Assembly: GCA_030679955.1 (NCBI GenBank)
Contig: JAUXSF010000009.1
Location: 62,001 to 126,000, forward strand
Direction of reading: 5' to 3'
Length of the DNA: 64,000 nucleotides
DNA from: Chlamydiales bacterium
Lineage (GTDB): Bacteria > Chlamydiota > Chlamydiia > Chlamydiales > JAJFMA01
Part shown: positions 7,791 to 16,800 of the stretch, piece after piece
Numbering within the stretch: position 1 is the stretch's first letter
How the letters are laid out: every line of letters starts with the position of its first letter
The notes under the pieces: generated by a model
The model's database searches: none
Seen by the model: only the letters and a program-made list of their open reading frames with translations
What the model was told of the DNA's origin: nothing
Translations under genes and position numbers: made by a program

Positions 7791-10484
7791 ATGTCCGTGA
7801 TCATCCCCGAAAATCTCGAAGAGGACACATTAAAAGTGTCACCCATGATGGCTCAATGGCACGCTTGTAAAAAGCTTGCTAAGGATGCTGTTTTGCTCTT
7901 CCGTATGGGGGACTTTTACGAAGCTTTTTACGACGATGCAGCGTTGCTATCCAAAGAGTTAGATCTTTCTCTGACGAAACGCCAGGGTATCCCTATGGCT
8001 GGCGTTCCCTTCCACGCCTGCGATGGATACCTAGATCGCCTAGTCGCTAAGGGCTATCGGGTAGCCATTGCCGAACAAACGGAAGATCCCAAAAAAGCTA
8101 AAGGCTTGGTTAAGCGCGAAGTGGTACGCGTTGTCACTCCTGGAACTGTTGTCAGTTCGGGCTTGCTATCGGAAAAGACCAATAATTTCTTTGCCTCTAT
8201 TGGACAAGTCGGCAGCACCTATGGCTTAGCGCTCTTAGATTTAACAACGGCAGAGTTTAGAGTCATTGAGTTTGAACAACTTAGCGATCTACAGAACGAA
8301 TGCTATCGCTTTCGCCCAGCCGAGTTTTTGGTCTCAGAAAAGTTTAAAGTCCGCCACGCCGAGTTTTTCCAGGATTTAGGTCTAAGCTATCGCTTTCTGA
8401 CCAGCCCCATCGAAGACTGGCATTTCGACTACCAGCTTTGCTACAACTTCCTACTTGATCACTTTAAAGTTCGCAGCTTAGATGGCTATGGCTTGAAAGG
8501 AATGACCGCCGCTGTCAATACAGCCGGGGCGTTGCTGCAATATCTTCAAGATAACCTTTGCCTCTCAACAGCGCATATCAATCACCTTCAAACTTACTCC
8601 AACGCCCTCTTCATGTCGTTGGATCAAAATACTCAGCGCAACCTCGAGCTAACCGAATCCCAGCACTCTGGAAACCGCCAAAACACACTGCTATCTATCC
8701 TTGATCACTCGGTCACGCCAATGGGCGCCCGGATGATGCACCGTTGGGTTAAGCAGCCTTTACTGGCCAGCCAAGATATCCGCGATCGACAAGATGCCGT
8801 TGAGGAACTCCTCAATTCCCCTTTAACGTTAACGACGCTGCGTGGATACCTGGAGAAGGTTCGCGACCTAGAGCGCTTGATTATCAAAGTTTCCTCCGGC
8901 TACGCTTCGCCACGAGACCTTGTAGCGTTAAAAGATTCTTTAGAGCCTGTTCCAGCCATTAAACAGTGCCTAGAAGGCATGAAGTCGCCTTTGCTATACG
9001 GCGAAACCCACCAGCTGACGCCACTGCCTGAGCTAACCAAGCTGATTGGCACTGCCTTATCCGACTCGCCTCCATTACGCATTAGCGATGGCAACGTCTT
9101 CCGTGAAGGATTCAATGCAGAATTGGATGAGTTAAGAAGCCTGAGCCGTGATGGCAAAAGCTGGCTTGCACGCTACCAAACAGAGCTGCGCGAAACAACG
9201 GGTATCCGTACTGCCAAGGTTGGCTACAACAGGATGTTTGGCTACTACATCGAAGTATCCAAAGGCCAGACTGACAATGTTCCCGCCTCCTTTCAGCGCC
9301 GTCAAACGCTCGTAAATGGCGAACGCTACATCACCCCAGAGCTAAAGACGTATGAAACCAAGGTGCTAACGGCGGAAGAGCGCACGTCTACCCTTGAAGG
9401 TGATCTGTTCCTAGCACTGCGAGATGAGGTTGCTAAGTACGCCGAACAAGTCTCTAAGCTAGCGCGTAATATCTCTGTCCTAGACTCGCTACAAGGCTTA
9501 GCGGAAGCAGCTCGCTGTCATGGCTATGTGCGCCCACTTGTCGATGAAAGCGAAACACTGATCATCAAGGGCGGCAGACACCCTGTTATCGAAGGTGCGT
9601 TGCTTGGTGAGAAGTTTATCCCTAACGACACCGAACTCGATAACCAATTTCAACGCCTGCATCTGATTACTGGTCCTAACATGGCCGGTAAATCAACCTA
9701 CATCCGCCAGGTCGCTCTGATCACCATCATGGCTCAAATCGGCTCGTTCGTGCCAGCGCAAAGCGCCCATATCGGCATCGTCGACAAAGTATTTACACGT
9801 ATCGGCGCTAGCGATGATCTGTCGCGCGGACAATCGACTTTCATGGTCGAGATGACCGAGACAGCCAATATCTTGAACAGCGCAACATCCCGTTCCCTGG
9901 TCATTTTGGATGAAATCGGACGCGGCACAAGCACCTACGATGGTATCTCCATCGCCTGGGCAGTCGCCGAGCACCTGCTAACCACTCCAAATAAGATGGC
10001 TAAGACTCTCTTCGCCACGCACTATTGGGAACTGACACAGCTCGAAGGACTCATTCCCGGCGCTGTTAACTACAATGTCGCTGTACGTGAGCACGAGGAT
10101 TCAATTGTCTTCCTACGGAAAATTGTTAAGGGCGGCACAGATAAAAGTTACGGAATCCATGTGGGAAGCCTAGCAGGTCTGCCACAACCTGTTATCCAAC
10201 GTGCACGTGAAATCCTTCAGCATTTGGAAGATAATTCCCAACGCCACAGCCCCTTCCAACAGAATGACACCAGGAAGCCTACAAAGCCAAAACGCTTTGG
10301 CGCAGAAGTGCAATACTTACTTTTTGATGTGCTCACGCCCAAGAAAGACACCGATGAGACAAGCGACAACGAAAAAACTCATGCTGTTCTGGAGCAAATT
10401 CGTTCTTTGAATGTTAATTTATTGACCCCAGTAGAAGCACTAACTCAGCTTGCTAAACTGCAAGCACTTTTGTTAAAAGAGTAG
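7791..10484 (+). CDS. mutS: DNA mismatch repair protein MutS
   Basis: Recognises mispaired bases and small loops and starts mismatch repair. The N-terminal mismatch-contact motif is present (GDFYE, residues 40-44, with Phe42 stacking on the mismatch). The C-terminal ATPase carries Walker A GPNMAGKST (628-636) and Walker B LDEIGRGT (about 707-714), and the helix-turn-helix dimerisation region follows. At 897 residues the length is slightly above the usual 850. The start at 7791 has no clear ribosome binding site; the next in-frame ATGs (MMAQW, about residue 19) would still leave the whole mismatch domain. The following gene begins 21 bases after the stop. Confidence 0.97.
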   Translation: MSVIIPENLEEDTLKVSPMMAQWHACKKLAKDAVLLFRMGDFYEAFYDDAALLSKELDLSLTKRQGIPMAGVPFHACDGYLDRLVAKGYRVAIAEQTEDPKKAKGLVKREVVRVVTPGTVVSSGLLSEKTNNFFASIGQVGSTYGLALLDLTTAEFRVIEFEQLSDLQNECYRFRPAEFLVSEKFKVRHAEFFQDLGLSYRFLTSPIEDWHFDYQLCYNFLLDHFKVRSLDGYGLKGMTAAVNTAGALLQYLQDNLCLSTAHINHLQTYSNALFMSLDQNTQRNLELTESQHSGNRQNTLLSILDHSVTPMGARMMHRWVKQPLLASQDIRDRQDAVEELLNSPLTLTTLRGYLEKVRDLERLIIKVSSGYASPRDLVALKDSLEPVPAIKQCLEGMKSPLLYGETHQLTPLPELTKLIGTALSDSPPLRISDGNVFREGFNAELDELRSLSRDGKSWLARYQTELRETTGIRTAKVGYNRMFGYYIEVSKGQTDNVPASFQRRQTLVNGERYITPELKTYETKVLTAEERTSTLEGDLFLALRDEVAKYAEQVSKLARNISVLDSLQGLAEAARCHGYVRPLVDESETLIIKGGRHPVIEGALLGEKFIPNDTELDNQFQRLHLITGPNMAGKSTYIRQVALITIMAQIGSFVPAQSAHIGIVDKVFTRIGASDDLSRGQSTFMVEMTETANILNSATSRSLVILDEIGRGTSTYDGISIAWAVAEHLLTTPNKMAKTLFATHYWELTQLEGLIPGAVNYNVAVREHEDSIVFLRKIVKGGTDKSYGIHVGSLAGLPQPVIQRAREILQHLEDNSQRHSPFQQNDTRKPTKPKRFGAEVQYLLFDVLTPKKDTDETSDNEKTHAVLEQIRSLNVNLLTPVEALTQLAKLQALLLKE

Positions 10485-10505
10485 TGCGAAAGTTAAGGAA
10501 GATCT

Positions 10506-11225
10506 ATGACAGCGATAGAACAGGTGACTTCAAGGCGTTTGCTGCACAAGATGACGGTATGCGTCGCTCTGCAGCTTGCCATTGATACCTATATCGCCGT
10601 CTGTAAAGAAGCTTCGGATATGCAGCGCACTATCACACGCTCTTTTGGACTGCCGCTAGCTGCTTTTGCTTTCAGTAAGAAAAATCAAGATACCCTCCAT
10701 CACCTTTTTGAACAGGTGGAGTCCATGGTCTCTTACAGTATCTACTCCTGTACACAACCGACACAAGGTGTCCTCCATCAGTTTCGCAACGATTGCCGCA
10801 AGTTGCATCAACTAAGCTTAAGCGATAGTACAGCAACGCTGTACAAAATTGCTGATAAGGCATGGATAGAAGCACAACATGCCATTCATGCCTATACTCA
10901 TGGTTCGGACGACGCCGAAAAACGACTCCCTTTTCTGGGCTACATAGTGAAAATGGTGAAAACTGTTGAGCGCTTTCGCAAGTCATGGCCAAAAATGCTA
11001 GTAGACTTTCGTCAGGATGAAAACGTCCTGTTCTTCCTACTCCGCCGCCGAGTTGATCTCGATCCTTTATGTGGCACGGGCTTTGTACGTGATCTGCTCC
11101 AAAAGCTATGGCCCAAGGGTCGTCAAGAGCTAGAGTCTTTTGTTTTGGCAGCCTATCGTCGTCGTGGTTTCGATCAGCTAGTGCCGCAGATTCGTGCCGC
11201 ATGCGAGGAGCTCGCCCCGTGGTAG
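10506..11225 (+). CDS. Hypothetical protein, 239 residues
   Basis: Not recognised. The product is helical and basic, without signal peptide or membrane segment. It starts at an ATG preceded by AAGGAAG, 21 bases after mutS, and its stop overlaps the GTG start of the next gene (GTGGTAG at 11219-11225), so translation of the two is probably coupled. Being between mutS and priA and overlapping the gene that overlaps priA suggests one transcript and perhaps a DNA-related job, but the protein itself shows no nuclease, helicase or binding motif that I can name. Confidence 0.65.
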   Translation: MTAIEQVTSRRLLHKMTVCVALQLAIDTYIAVCKEASDMQRTITRSFGLPLAAFAFSKKNQDTLHHLFEQVESMVSYSIYSCTQPTQGVLHQFRNDCRKLHQLSLSDSTATLYKIADKAWIEAQHAIHAYTHGSDDAEKRLPFLGYIVKMVKTVERFRKSWPKMLVDFRQDENVLFFLLRRRVDLDPLCGTGFVRDLLQKLWPKGRQELESFVLAAYRRRGFDQLVPQIRAACEELAPW

Positions 11226-11911
11226 AAGCTCAGGAAGCCCTCAAGCATATCGCATCTCTCCTGCAAATACATTTGTTACGCGAGTATAAGACCGGAGACT
11301 GGCTTGACAGTGACATAGAAGCTTGCGAATTCTTCAGAAATCGCTTAGCAACTGCTGGCAGCAAACCCGTTGTGAAAGAAGCCGCTCCGCGCCCTGTAGT
11401 GTCAGCTCCTATAACACCACCAAAGCCTATGCCGGTGCCTATGCGTCCCACACCGCGACCCGCGCCGGTTGTCGTGCAGGAAAAGGCTCCCGAGCCACAA
11501 GCAATGCCAAAAATTGAAAGTACTGTGGAAAGACGCACCACCAAACGTCACTCTACAGAGGCCTCTGACTGGAAAGGCGTTTTGAAACAAGTAGCCCCAA
11601 ATCTAACCATTCTGGATACGCCGCCCGAGCATGTAGAACCTAAGATATGGATCTTAGCAGACCCTGCCATGCCAGCGATGCAGCAAACCCTGCTGAACAA
11701 CATAGCCAGGGCAATCTCCATGACCTTTGAGCCAGCTTGCGTGGCCAAAGAACTAAAAGCCAATGTTTCCGCTAAGTTGGTACTTGGCAGTAGCGCGATC
11801 GATCATGAGCATTTTATGATGTTGCCAGCCTTAGATCTGATGCTTGAAGATCCCGATCAAAAAACCGCCCTGTGGCAACAACTAGCCGACAAACTATGTA
11901 CGTCTCTGTAA
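11219..11911 (+). CDS. Hypothetical proline-rich protein upstream of priA (GTG start)
   Basis: Not recognised. The start is taken as the GTG at 11219: GAGGAG (11205-11210) lies 8 bases before it and it overlaps the previous stop. An ATG further up at 11108 would run far into the previous gene and has no such site. The 230-residue product has a helical N-terminus (about 1-45), a linker rich in proline, valine and alanine (about 55-95), and a C-terminal domain (about 115-230) with WILADPAMPAMQQTLLNNIA and KLVLGSS. The 3' end overlaps the start of priA by 16 bases. A flexible linker joining two domains would suit a replication or repair partner protein, but this is inference from position only. 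Confidence 0.65.
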   Translation: MVEAQEALKHIASLLQIHLLREYKTGDWLDSDIEACEFFRNRLATAGSKPVVKEAAPRPVVSAPITPPKPMPVPMRPTPRPAPVVVQEKAPEPQAMPKIESTVERRTTKRHSTEASDWKGVLKQVAPNLTILDTPPEHVEPKIWILADPAMPAMQQTLLNNIARAISMTFEPACVAKELKANVSAKLVLGSSAIDHEHFMMLPALDLMLEDPDQKTALWQQLADKLCTSL

Positions 11912-14103
11912 TTTTAGAGCTTGCCATACAGAAGACGTTGGACTATGCCGTTCCTGAAGCCTTCAGAAACTCAATTGCCAAAGGGTCTCGTGTTTCAGTG
12001 CCCGTCCGTGGCATTCCACGTATTGGCTATGTCTTTGCCCTGAAAGACACTCCTGAAGTACCCAAAGTTCGTGACATCGCCGAAGTGCTATCTCCAGAAC
12101 CCTTGCTGACACCCGAACTCTTTGAGCTAGCAATCTGGATGGCTAGCTACTACTGCGCTCCGATCGCACATGTTCTCAAAACTATACTGCCCTCGAGCGT
12201 ACGCGGAAAGGCAAAAGAGAAACAACAACTCTACGTCATGCGCGCCAAAACACGCGATGTGCTAGCCGAAATGTGTGCCGAAATGCGCAGAAAAAGCCCT
12301 GCACAGGCTGATGTTCTCGATGTCATGCTACAAGTTCGTAAAGGGATGCTGCTGACAGAACTCCTAGAGGAAGCCGAAACGACCGCTGCTGCGGTAAAGG
12401 CTTTGGAAAAGAAAGGTCTACTACAAGTTGATATCGTGCGTGTTGACCGCTCCCCTTTGGTCAACGAAGACTACATCAAAACAAAAGCCAAAGTACTCAC
12501 AGGTGAGCAAGGCATCGCGCTAGAAAGAATAGCTTCGGCAGTTGTTGAAGATCGCTTCGAAACGCATCTTCTACATGGCGTAACAGGCAGCGGCAAAACG
12601 GAGGTCTACCTGCAAGCTATCGACCGAGCGCTTTCACAAGGAAAAGGCTCCATCGTTCTTGTTCCGGAAATATCCCTCACGCCGCAGACCGTAGAGCGCT
12701 TTCGCAGCCGCTTCGACGATCATATAGCAGTGCTGCACCATCGATTGAGCCACGGAGAGCGTCATGACGAATGGCACCGCATTTATCGCGGCGAAGCACG
12801 TATTGTCATAGGGCCACGCTCAGCCATCTTCTGTCCAGTCAACAACCTCGGTGTTATCATAGTCGACGAAGAGCACGAGGCTTCTTATAAGCAGTCAGAG
12901 ACAGCTCCATGCTATCATGCGCGGGATATTGCAGTCATGCGTGGCAAGCTCTCAAGCTGCCCTGTGGTTCTTGGTAGCGCCACACCAAGTCTAGAAAGCT
13001 ACCACAATGCCTCCAGCGGCAAATATATCCTCAGCACCTTAAAAAATCGCGCTGACTCCGCCTCCATCCCCACTGTAACGATTATCGACATGGCAACGCA
13101 GCGAGAAAGCGGAACGTTCTCACAACCATTGGTTGAAGCGATACGTAAGCGACATCAGGCTGGCGAACAGACTATTTTGTTTTTAAACCGTCGTGGATAC
13201 CACACCACCCTGCTGTGCCAAGATTGTAGCAATGTTGTAGAGTGTCCGCGATGCGATGTAGCGTTGACTTTTCACAAAGATGAAAAGCACCTTTGCTGTC
13301 ACTTGTGTGGGCATAATGTTTGTCCTCCACCATCGGAGTGCCCTAAATGTCACCGTCCCACCATGAAGTTCCGCGGTATAGGGACGCAGCAGGTCGAAAA
13401 AGCTCTGCATGCCATCTTCCCAGAAATTCGCAGCATACGTGTCGATGCCGATACCACAAAACATAAAGGTAGCCATCAAAAGCTATTAAGAGAATTTGGA
13501 ACTGGTAAAGCAGATGTCTTAATTGGCACACAGATGATCGCCAAAGGTCTGCACTTCCCACAGGTGACACTAGTTGGCATTATGAACAGCGATGGAGCCT
13601 TGAACATCCCTGACTTTAGAGCATCGGAAACAGTCTTCCAATTGATCACTCAGGTATCCGGACGCTCCGGACGCGGAGCCATGGCGGGAGAGGTCATCAT
13701 TCAAACCATGATCCCCGAAAACCGTACGATTCAGTTGGCGTCGCGTCAGGATTTTGAAACCTTCTTCTCTGAAGAGATGGAAGTGCGTAAAATGTTTGAG
13801 TATCCTCCGTACACGCAAATGGCCAAAGTGCTCTTTACTGGACCATCAGAGAAGATAGTTGTCACCGAAGCGCAAAATTACAGAGAGCAGCTTGTTCAGC
13901 GTCTGTCGCCAAGCTTCGAGGTCTATCCAGTGCTGCCGGCGGGACACGCCAAGATCAAAGATCAATTTCGTCAGCAATTTTTGGTTCGCGGACCTAAAGG
14001 CACAGCGCTCAGCAAAGCGTTAGAAGACCTCAAAAAGACATATCAAGTGCATCGCGACATCAAAGTCTTGGTCGATATCAATCCCCTCTCTACCTATTTC
14101 TAA
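11896..14103 (+). CDS. priA: Primosomal helicase PriA
   Basis: Restarts stalled replication forks: a 3'-to-5' DNA helicase that loads the replicative helicase. The N-terminal 3'-end-binding domain opens with YVSVILELAIQKTLDYAVP. The helicase core shows Walker A GVTGSGKTEVY (about 231-241) and the DEEH box (about 320-323). The zinc-binding insert follows with paired cysteines (CQDC, CPRC, CCHLC, CPKC). The ATG at 11896 gives 735 residues and matches the usual PriA beginning; a GTG eight codons upstream is possible. It overlaps the preceding gene by 16 bases. In Chlamydia priA also lies close to lysS, but here a 9-kb toxin island separates them. Confidence 0.96.
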   Translation: MYVSVILELAIQKTLDYAVPEAFRNSIAKGSRVSVPVRGIPRIGYVFALKDTPEVPKVRDIAEVLSPEPLLTPELFELAIWMASYYCAPIAHVLKTILPSSVRGKAKEKQQLYVMRAKTRDVLAEMCAEMRRKSPAQADVLDVMLQVRKGMLLTELLEEAETTAAAVKALEKKGLLQVDIVRVDRSPLVNEDYIKTKAKVLTGEQGIALERIASAVVEDRFETHLLHGVTGSGKTEVYLQAIDRALSQGKGSIVLVPEISLTPQTVERFRSRFDDHIAVLHHRLSHGERHDEWHRIYRGEARIVIGPRSAIFCPVNNLGVIIVDEEHEASYKQSETAPCYHARDIAVMRGKLSSCPVVLGSATPSLESYHNASSGKYILSTLKNRADSASIPTVTIIDMATQRESGTFSQPLVEAIRKRHQAGEQTILFLNRRGYHTTLLCQDCSNVVECPRCDVALTFHKDEKHLCCHLCGHNVCPPPSECPKCHRPTMKFRGIGTQQVEKALHAIFPEIRSIRVDADTTKHKGSHQKLLREFGTGKADVLIGTQMIAKGLHFPQVTLVGIMNSDGALNIPDFRASETVFQLITQVSGRSGRGAMAGEVIIQTMIPENRTIQLASRQDFETFFSEEMEVRKMFEYPPYTQMAKVLFTGPSEKIVVTEAQNYREQLVQRLSPSFEVYPVLPAGHAKIKDQFRQQFLVRGPKGTALSKALEDLKKTYQVHRDIKVLVDINPLSTYF

Positions 14104-14120
14104 GCATCTTTGTCATGGAT

Positions 14121-14530
14121 GTGCAGGATAGTGGACTTTTTCAGGATAGGCAGGATCGCTGCGCGGCATGATAGGCAGGATGGACCATATTGTTCTCGCC
14201 ACAGCTTGGCGACCGTTTATAGCCCCGCGTGACTGAGGAGCAACGCGAAGAAGGAACGTGGGGGAACGATAGTAGAAAATAATCAGCCACGTTAGTGGCG
14301 TCTCTTGCTGAACAAGGCGTTTTTTGATCATGTCTTCACGCCACTGACGTGGCTTTCCCGGATTTACGCCTTTTCCCCACGTTCCTTCGTCGCTTCGCTC
14401 CTCAGTCACGCGGGGCTATAAACGGTCGCCACGCTGCGGCGAGAACATGGCTACAAGATGCTCTTTTTCCAAAATCCTGCTTATCCTGCCGCTTAGCAGT
14501 CATGCATACCCTGTTAAGTCCACTATTCTC
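14121..14530. repeat. 400-base imperfect inverted repeat between priA and the immunity gene
   Basis: Fills most of the 553-base gap after priA. Three nested pairs of arms share a centre near 14320. The inner arms are 14284-14301 and 14337-14354. The middle arms are 14191-14263 and 14374-14447, about 73 bases with few mismatches, containing TTATAGCCCCGCGTGACTGA and its complement. The outer arms are 14121-14184 and 14468-14530, copies of a dispersed repeat with TAGTGGACTT at the edge. The middle arms carry the GGGGCTATA hairpin module also found at 26.1, 37.4 and 50.4 kb. No coding sequence is supported inside. It lies between convergent genes and could act as a two-way terminator, but its size fits a MITE/REPIN-type element. 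Confidence 0.8.
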
Positions 14531-14656
14531 AGCTTTCCGACAGAGCACATGCTCCTAGCTCATAAAAGTTTCGGGGCTTGTTGGAGTGGGAACAAACCCA
14601 TTTCCATCAATTTACAAAGTCCAAGACTCAAAAATATCCATCGAAAAAACTTCAGT

Positions 14657-15298
14657 TCATATGACATCAGACAGTTTGTAATTTTTCGCCCAAGTTCTAA
14701 ATACGTTAAAAATTTCGTACAAATTGTCTAGCCCACCTGCTCCTTCAAATTTCCCATTTTTGACACAGCATTTAATCCAATCATTAGAGGATTTGATTTT
14801 TGAAACTTCCATAAATTTTTTTTCTGAAAGAACCGTATCCGTCAGCTCAATGCGTACTATCCAAGTCAAGTTCTCGGTTGTAGTAATTTCAATTCCATAA
14901 CCATGTTCCCAATCGTTATTGCATTGACTATAGAACCAGTTAATCAACCATAAAAAATCATCTTCTGTATCGAACTGACTTTTGGGTACAACCGACGGTC
15001 TTGTATAGTCCAAATCTAATGCCCACAATTTGAAGATACGGAGCATTGTTTCAAGATTGCTTACTCCTCCATGCGCTTCAAATTTTTTATCTCTAACCCA
15101 ACAAATCAGCCAATCGTATCCCGAAAAGTCATGAGCGACTTCGTCCATTTTTTTATTCGCTAGATTGGTCTTCTCTAAGTCAACTGTTAAGTACCAGCCA
15201 GGATTATCTATGGTGCCTAATTTTATAGTAGGCATTTCCCCATCTTCACAGCAGGCTTTGAGCCAGCCTGTTAAGTGGCTTAAACTATCTTGAATCAT
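14657..15298 (-). CDS. Two-domain immunity protein, Imm53-like (copy c)
   Basis: Probable immunity protein of a polymorphic toxin system, neutralising a toxin domain no longer intact here. The 213 residues form two copies of an approximately 100-residue unit. Each has a WL...C/WFYSQC opening, a DWEHGYG-like or shorter segment, NPGW / NLTW, a DWI/LxCxVK step and a G-G-NL ending, matching the Imm53 family as I recall it. The start is set at the ATG at 15298: it overlaps the stop of the decayed toxin end upstream (TAG at 15287-15285), repeating the start/stop overlap of the intact pair at 17760. Reading further upstream would only translate the toxin remnant in the wrong frame. Paralogues are at 16134-16778 and 17101-17760. 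Confidence 0.75.
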   Translation of the reverse strand: MIQDSLSHLTGWLKACCEDGEMPTIKLGTIDNPGWYLTVDLEKTNLANKKMDEVAHDFSGYDWLICWVRDKKFEAHGGVSNLETMLRIFKLWALDLDYTRPSVVPKSQFDTEDDFLWLINWFYSQCNNDWEHGYGIEITTTENLTWIVRIELTDTVLSEKKFMEVSKIKSSNDWIKCCVKNGKFEGAGGLDNLYEIFNVFRTWAKNYKLSDVI

Positions 15299-15412
15299 AC
15301 AACCTCGATCGCACTGGTATTTCCCATGGTTCTGCTGGTCTAATATAACCAACGCATTCCGGGTCATGCATGTGCGGTTCATGAATGTTCTGTTTAGTCA
15401 TTTTGCTGTCAT
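15285..15412 (-). pseudogene. Decayed C-terminal end of an Rhs toxin tip (remnant 2)
   Basis: Read on the minus strand from about 15401, this stretch gives IHEPHMHDPECVGY then IRPAEPWEIP. It closely resembles the last residues of the intact Rhs protein (LEPHVHDP, GGVRAAEQWEIPKGGA). No toxin body precedes it; the next gene upstream ends at 15447. The stop (15287-15285) overlaps the ATG of immunity copy c by 14 bases. It is the leftover 3' end of a displaced toxin-immunity module. Confidence 0.78.
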
Positions 15413-15446
15413 TATGTTGTCCGCAAATCCCATAAAACAAACACCG

Positions 15447-15674
15447 CTACTTGCACTCCAAAAGCGCTTCCTTCGCCTCAGCCAGCGCGGCAATAAGCTG
15501 ATCCAATGACAACTCCCTTTCGCACGCAAACATCTGGATCTTCATTTTCTCGACGCCTTCTTCCATTGTAATCCTAGCTACGGTGCGATGGGTATTTGGA
15601 TTGACCTCATAAAATATTTCGGCAACCATATGTTCAAAATCTAGATCGCCAACCAACTTAGCAAAAACAGTCAT
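15447..15674 (-). CDS. Hypothetical 75-residue protein in the immunity array
   Basis: Not recognised. A small soluble protein beginning MTVFAKLVGDLDF, ending with an acidic helix (QLIAALAEAKEALLECK). The start at 15674 is chosen because GGAGG lies about 5 bases upstream; an ATG six codons earlier (15692) has no such site. It follows the 121-residue gene by 18 bases and lies between a displaced immunity gene and a toxin remnant. It may be part of a second, unrelated toxin-immunity set or cargo carried with the module. No toxin motif is visible. Confidence 0.6.
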   Translation of the reverse strand: MTVFAKLVGDLDFEHMVAEIFYEVNPNTHRTVARITMEEGVEKMKIQMFACERELSLDQLIAALAEAKEALLECK

Positions 15675-15692
15675 CTCCACCTCCACCACCAT

Positions 15693-16058
15693 CTATTCAG
15701 CATTTCGCTGTGACAAGATGGAGAAGCCAGTAGCTAATATTTCTATCGAGCTATTGGAGGAATTGGTGTGGATGGAGAAATTCTTCAAAGAGGACAAATC
15801 GATTAAACCGTTCCAAACCGACTTAAACTCCTCAAGTAGGGGAGAAGTTTCACTATAAGTAGCCACTAAAATATGATCTGGAGGTGCTACAGCAAAATTA
15901 AAGTTACATTTAAGCAGGTAACATTGAACAAACTGGATGACGGTAATGCAGCCTTCATCGTCATCGGGCCAGCACACGGATATTCTAAGGCGATCCTTAA
16001 AACGATTAACCTGTAAATCAACCAACTCTGCATCATGCCATGGCAACCCATTCATCAT
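15693..16058 (-). CDS. Hypothetical 121-residue protein in the immunity array
   Basis: Not recognised with certainty. The N-terminus reads LPWHDAELVDLQVNRFKDR, then ISVCWPDDDEG and a CYLLKCNFNFAV strand, giving an alternating beta pattern. Small proteins opening with a WHDAxL motif occur, as I recall, as stand-alone genes in polymorphic-toxin loci, so an immunity role is plausible but unproven. It is 18 bases upstream of the 75-residue gene and 75 bases downstream of immunity copy b, all on the minus strand. Two adjacent ATGs are available as start. Confidence 0.6.
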   Translation of the reverse strand: MMNGLPWHDAELVDLQVNRFKDRLRISVCWPDDDEGCITVIQFVQCYLLKCNFNFAVAPPDHILVATYSETSPLLEEFKSVWNGLIDLSSLKNFSIHTNSSNSSIEILATGFSILSQRNAE

Positions 16059-16133
16059 CGTGCATCGAGGGTAGAAATGGTTAATTCTGCCGATAATGAT
16101 TTGAACCAGCCTATTAAGTAGCTTAAATCATCA

Positions 16134-16778
16134 TCAATATGAAATATCACGAAGCATCCGGAATTCTTTAGCCCACCTATGAAATATTGCTAACACCTCA
16201 AGTACCTTGTTAGAACTACATCGGCCCTTAAATTTGGATGGACTATCTTCTTTCCAACAATCTATCCATTGTGAAGAACTCTCATGTATGGAAATAGATG
16301 GAAATTTTCTCGCTGCTAAAGACGTTTCATCCACATCTATATCAATAGACCACCCGGGAAAATCTAACGTTTGCATACACAATATGCAAGAGTACTCCCA
16401 TTCCCCATCACATTGACTATGGTACCAATTTTGCATCCATAAAAAATCATATTCAATTTTATGAAGAGGCTGACTAGTTTCTAACAAATATTTGTTATCT
16501 GTTGCCCAAAGGCAAAAGATATGGAGAATTTCAGAAAAATTGCCTGGTCCGCCTACACCGTAAAAAATTTCATTTTTTACGTAGCAGTGAACCCAATCGT
16601 GTTCAGAAGTATCTGTTTTGATGGATTCAAAAGGCTTTGCCAGCAAGTCAGTACCATCCAAGACAACCTCTAAACACCAGCCAGGATTCGAAATACTAGA
16701 TATTTTAACGCGATGGCTAATGAAATTTTTAAGGCTGTCATTCCAGTCCAGTACCCAAGCAATGTTTGAAAGCTGCAT
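16134..16778 (-). CDS. Two-domain immunity protein, Imm53-like (copy b)
   Basis: Second paralogue of the immunity family. The 214-residue product again has two tandem units. The first has SNPGWCLEVVLDGTDL, EHDWVHCYVKNEIF and GVGGPGNFSEILHIF. The second has WYHSQCDGEWEYSCI, DFPGWSIDIDVDETSL and SQWIDCW. The first unit lacks the usual WxxQC opening and has AWVLDWNDSLKNF instead. The start is set at ATG 16778; the open frame continues upstream to 16865, but that part overlies the toxin remnant at 16801-16990 in another frame. It is divergent enough from copies a and c to serve a different toxin variant. Confidence 0.73.
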   Translation of the reverse strand: MQLSNIAWVLDWNDSLKNFISHRVKISSISNPGWCLEVVLDGTDLLAKPFESIKTDTSEHDWVHCYVKNEIFYGVGGPGNFSEILHIFCLWATDNKYLLETSQPLHKIEYDFLWMQNWYHSQCDGEWEYSCILCMQTLDFPGWSIDIDVDETSLAARKFPSISIHESSSQWIDCWKEDSPSKFKGRCSSNKVLEVLAIFHRWAKEFRMLRDISY

Positions 16779-16800
16779 ATATTTACCTATTTTTAAGTCA

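Noticed and set aside
10672-11202. Antisense frame of 176 codons opposite the 10506-11225 gene
   Set aside because: The forward frame is chained by overlap to priA and has a proper ribosome site; the antisense frame has neither.
14349-14731. Short plus-strand open frames within the inverted-repeat region and beyond
   Set aside because: They read through palindromic repeats and antisense to the immunity gene, and share no features of real genes.
15302-15382. Longer start for immunity copy c (ATG at 15382)
   Set aside because: The extra codons are the toxin remnant read in another frame; the ATG at 15298 gives the homologous N-terminus.
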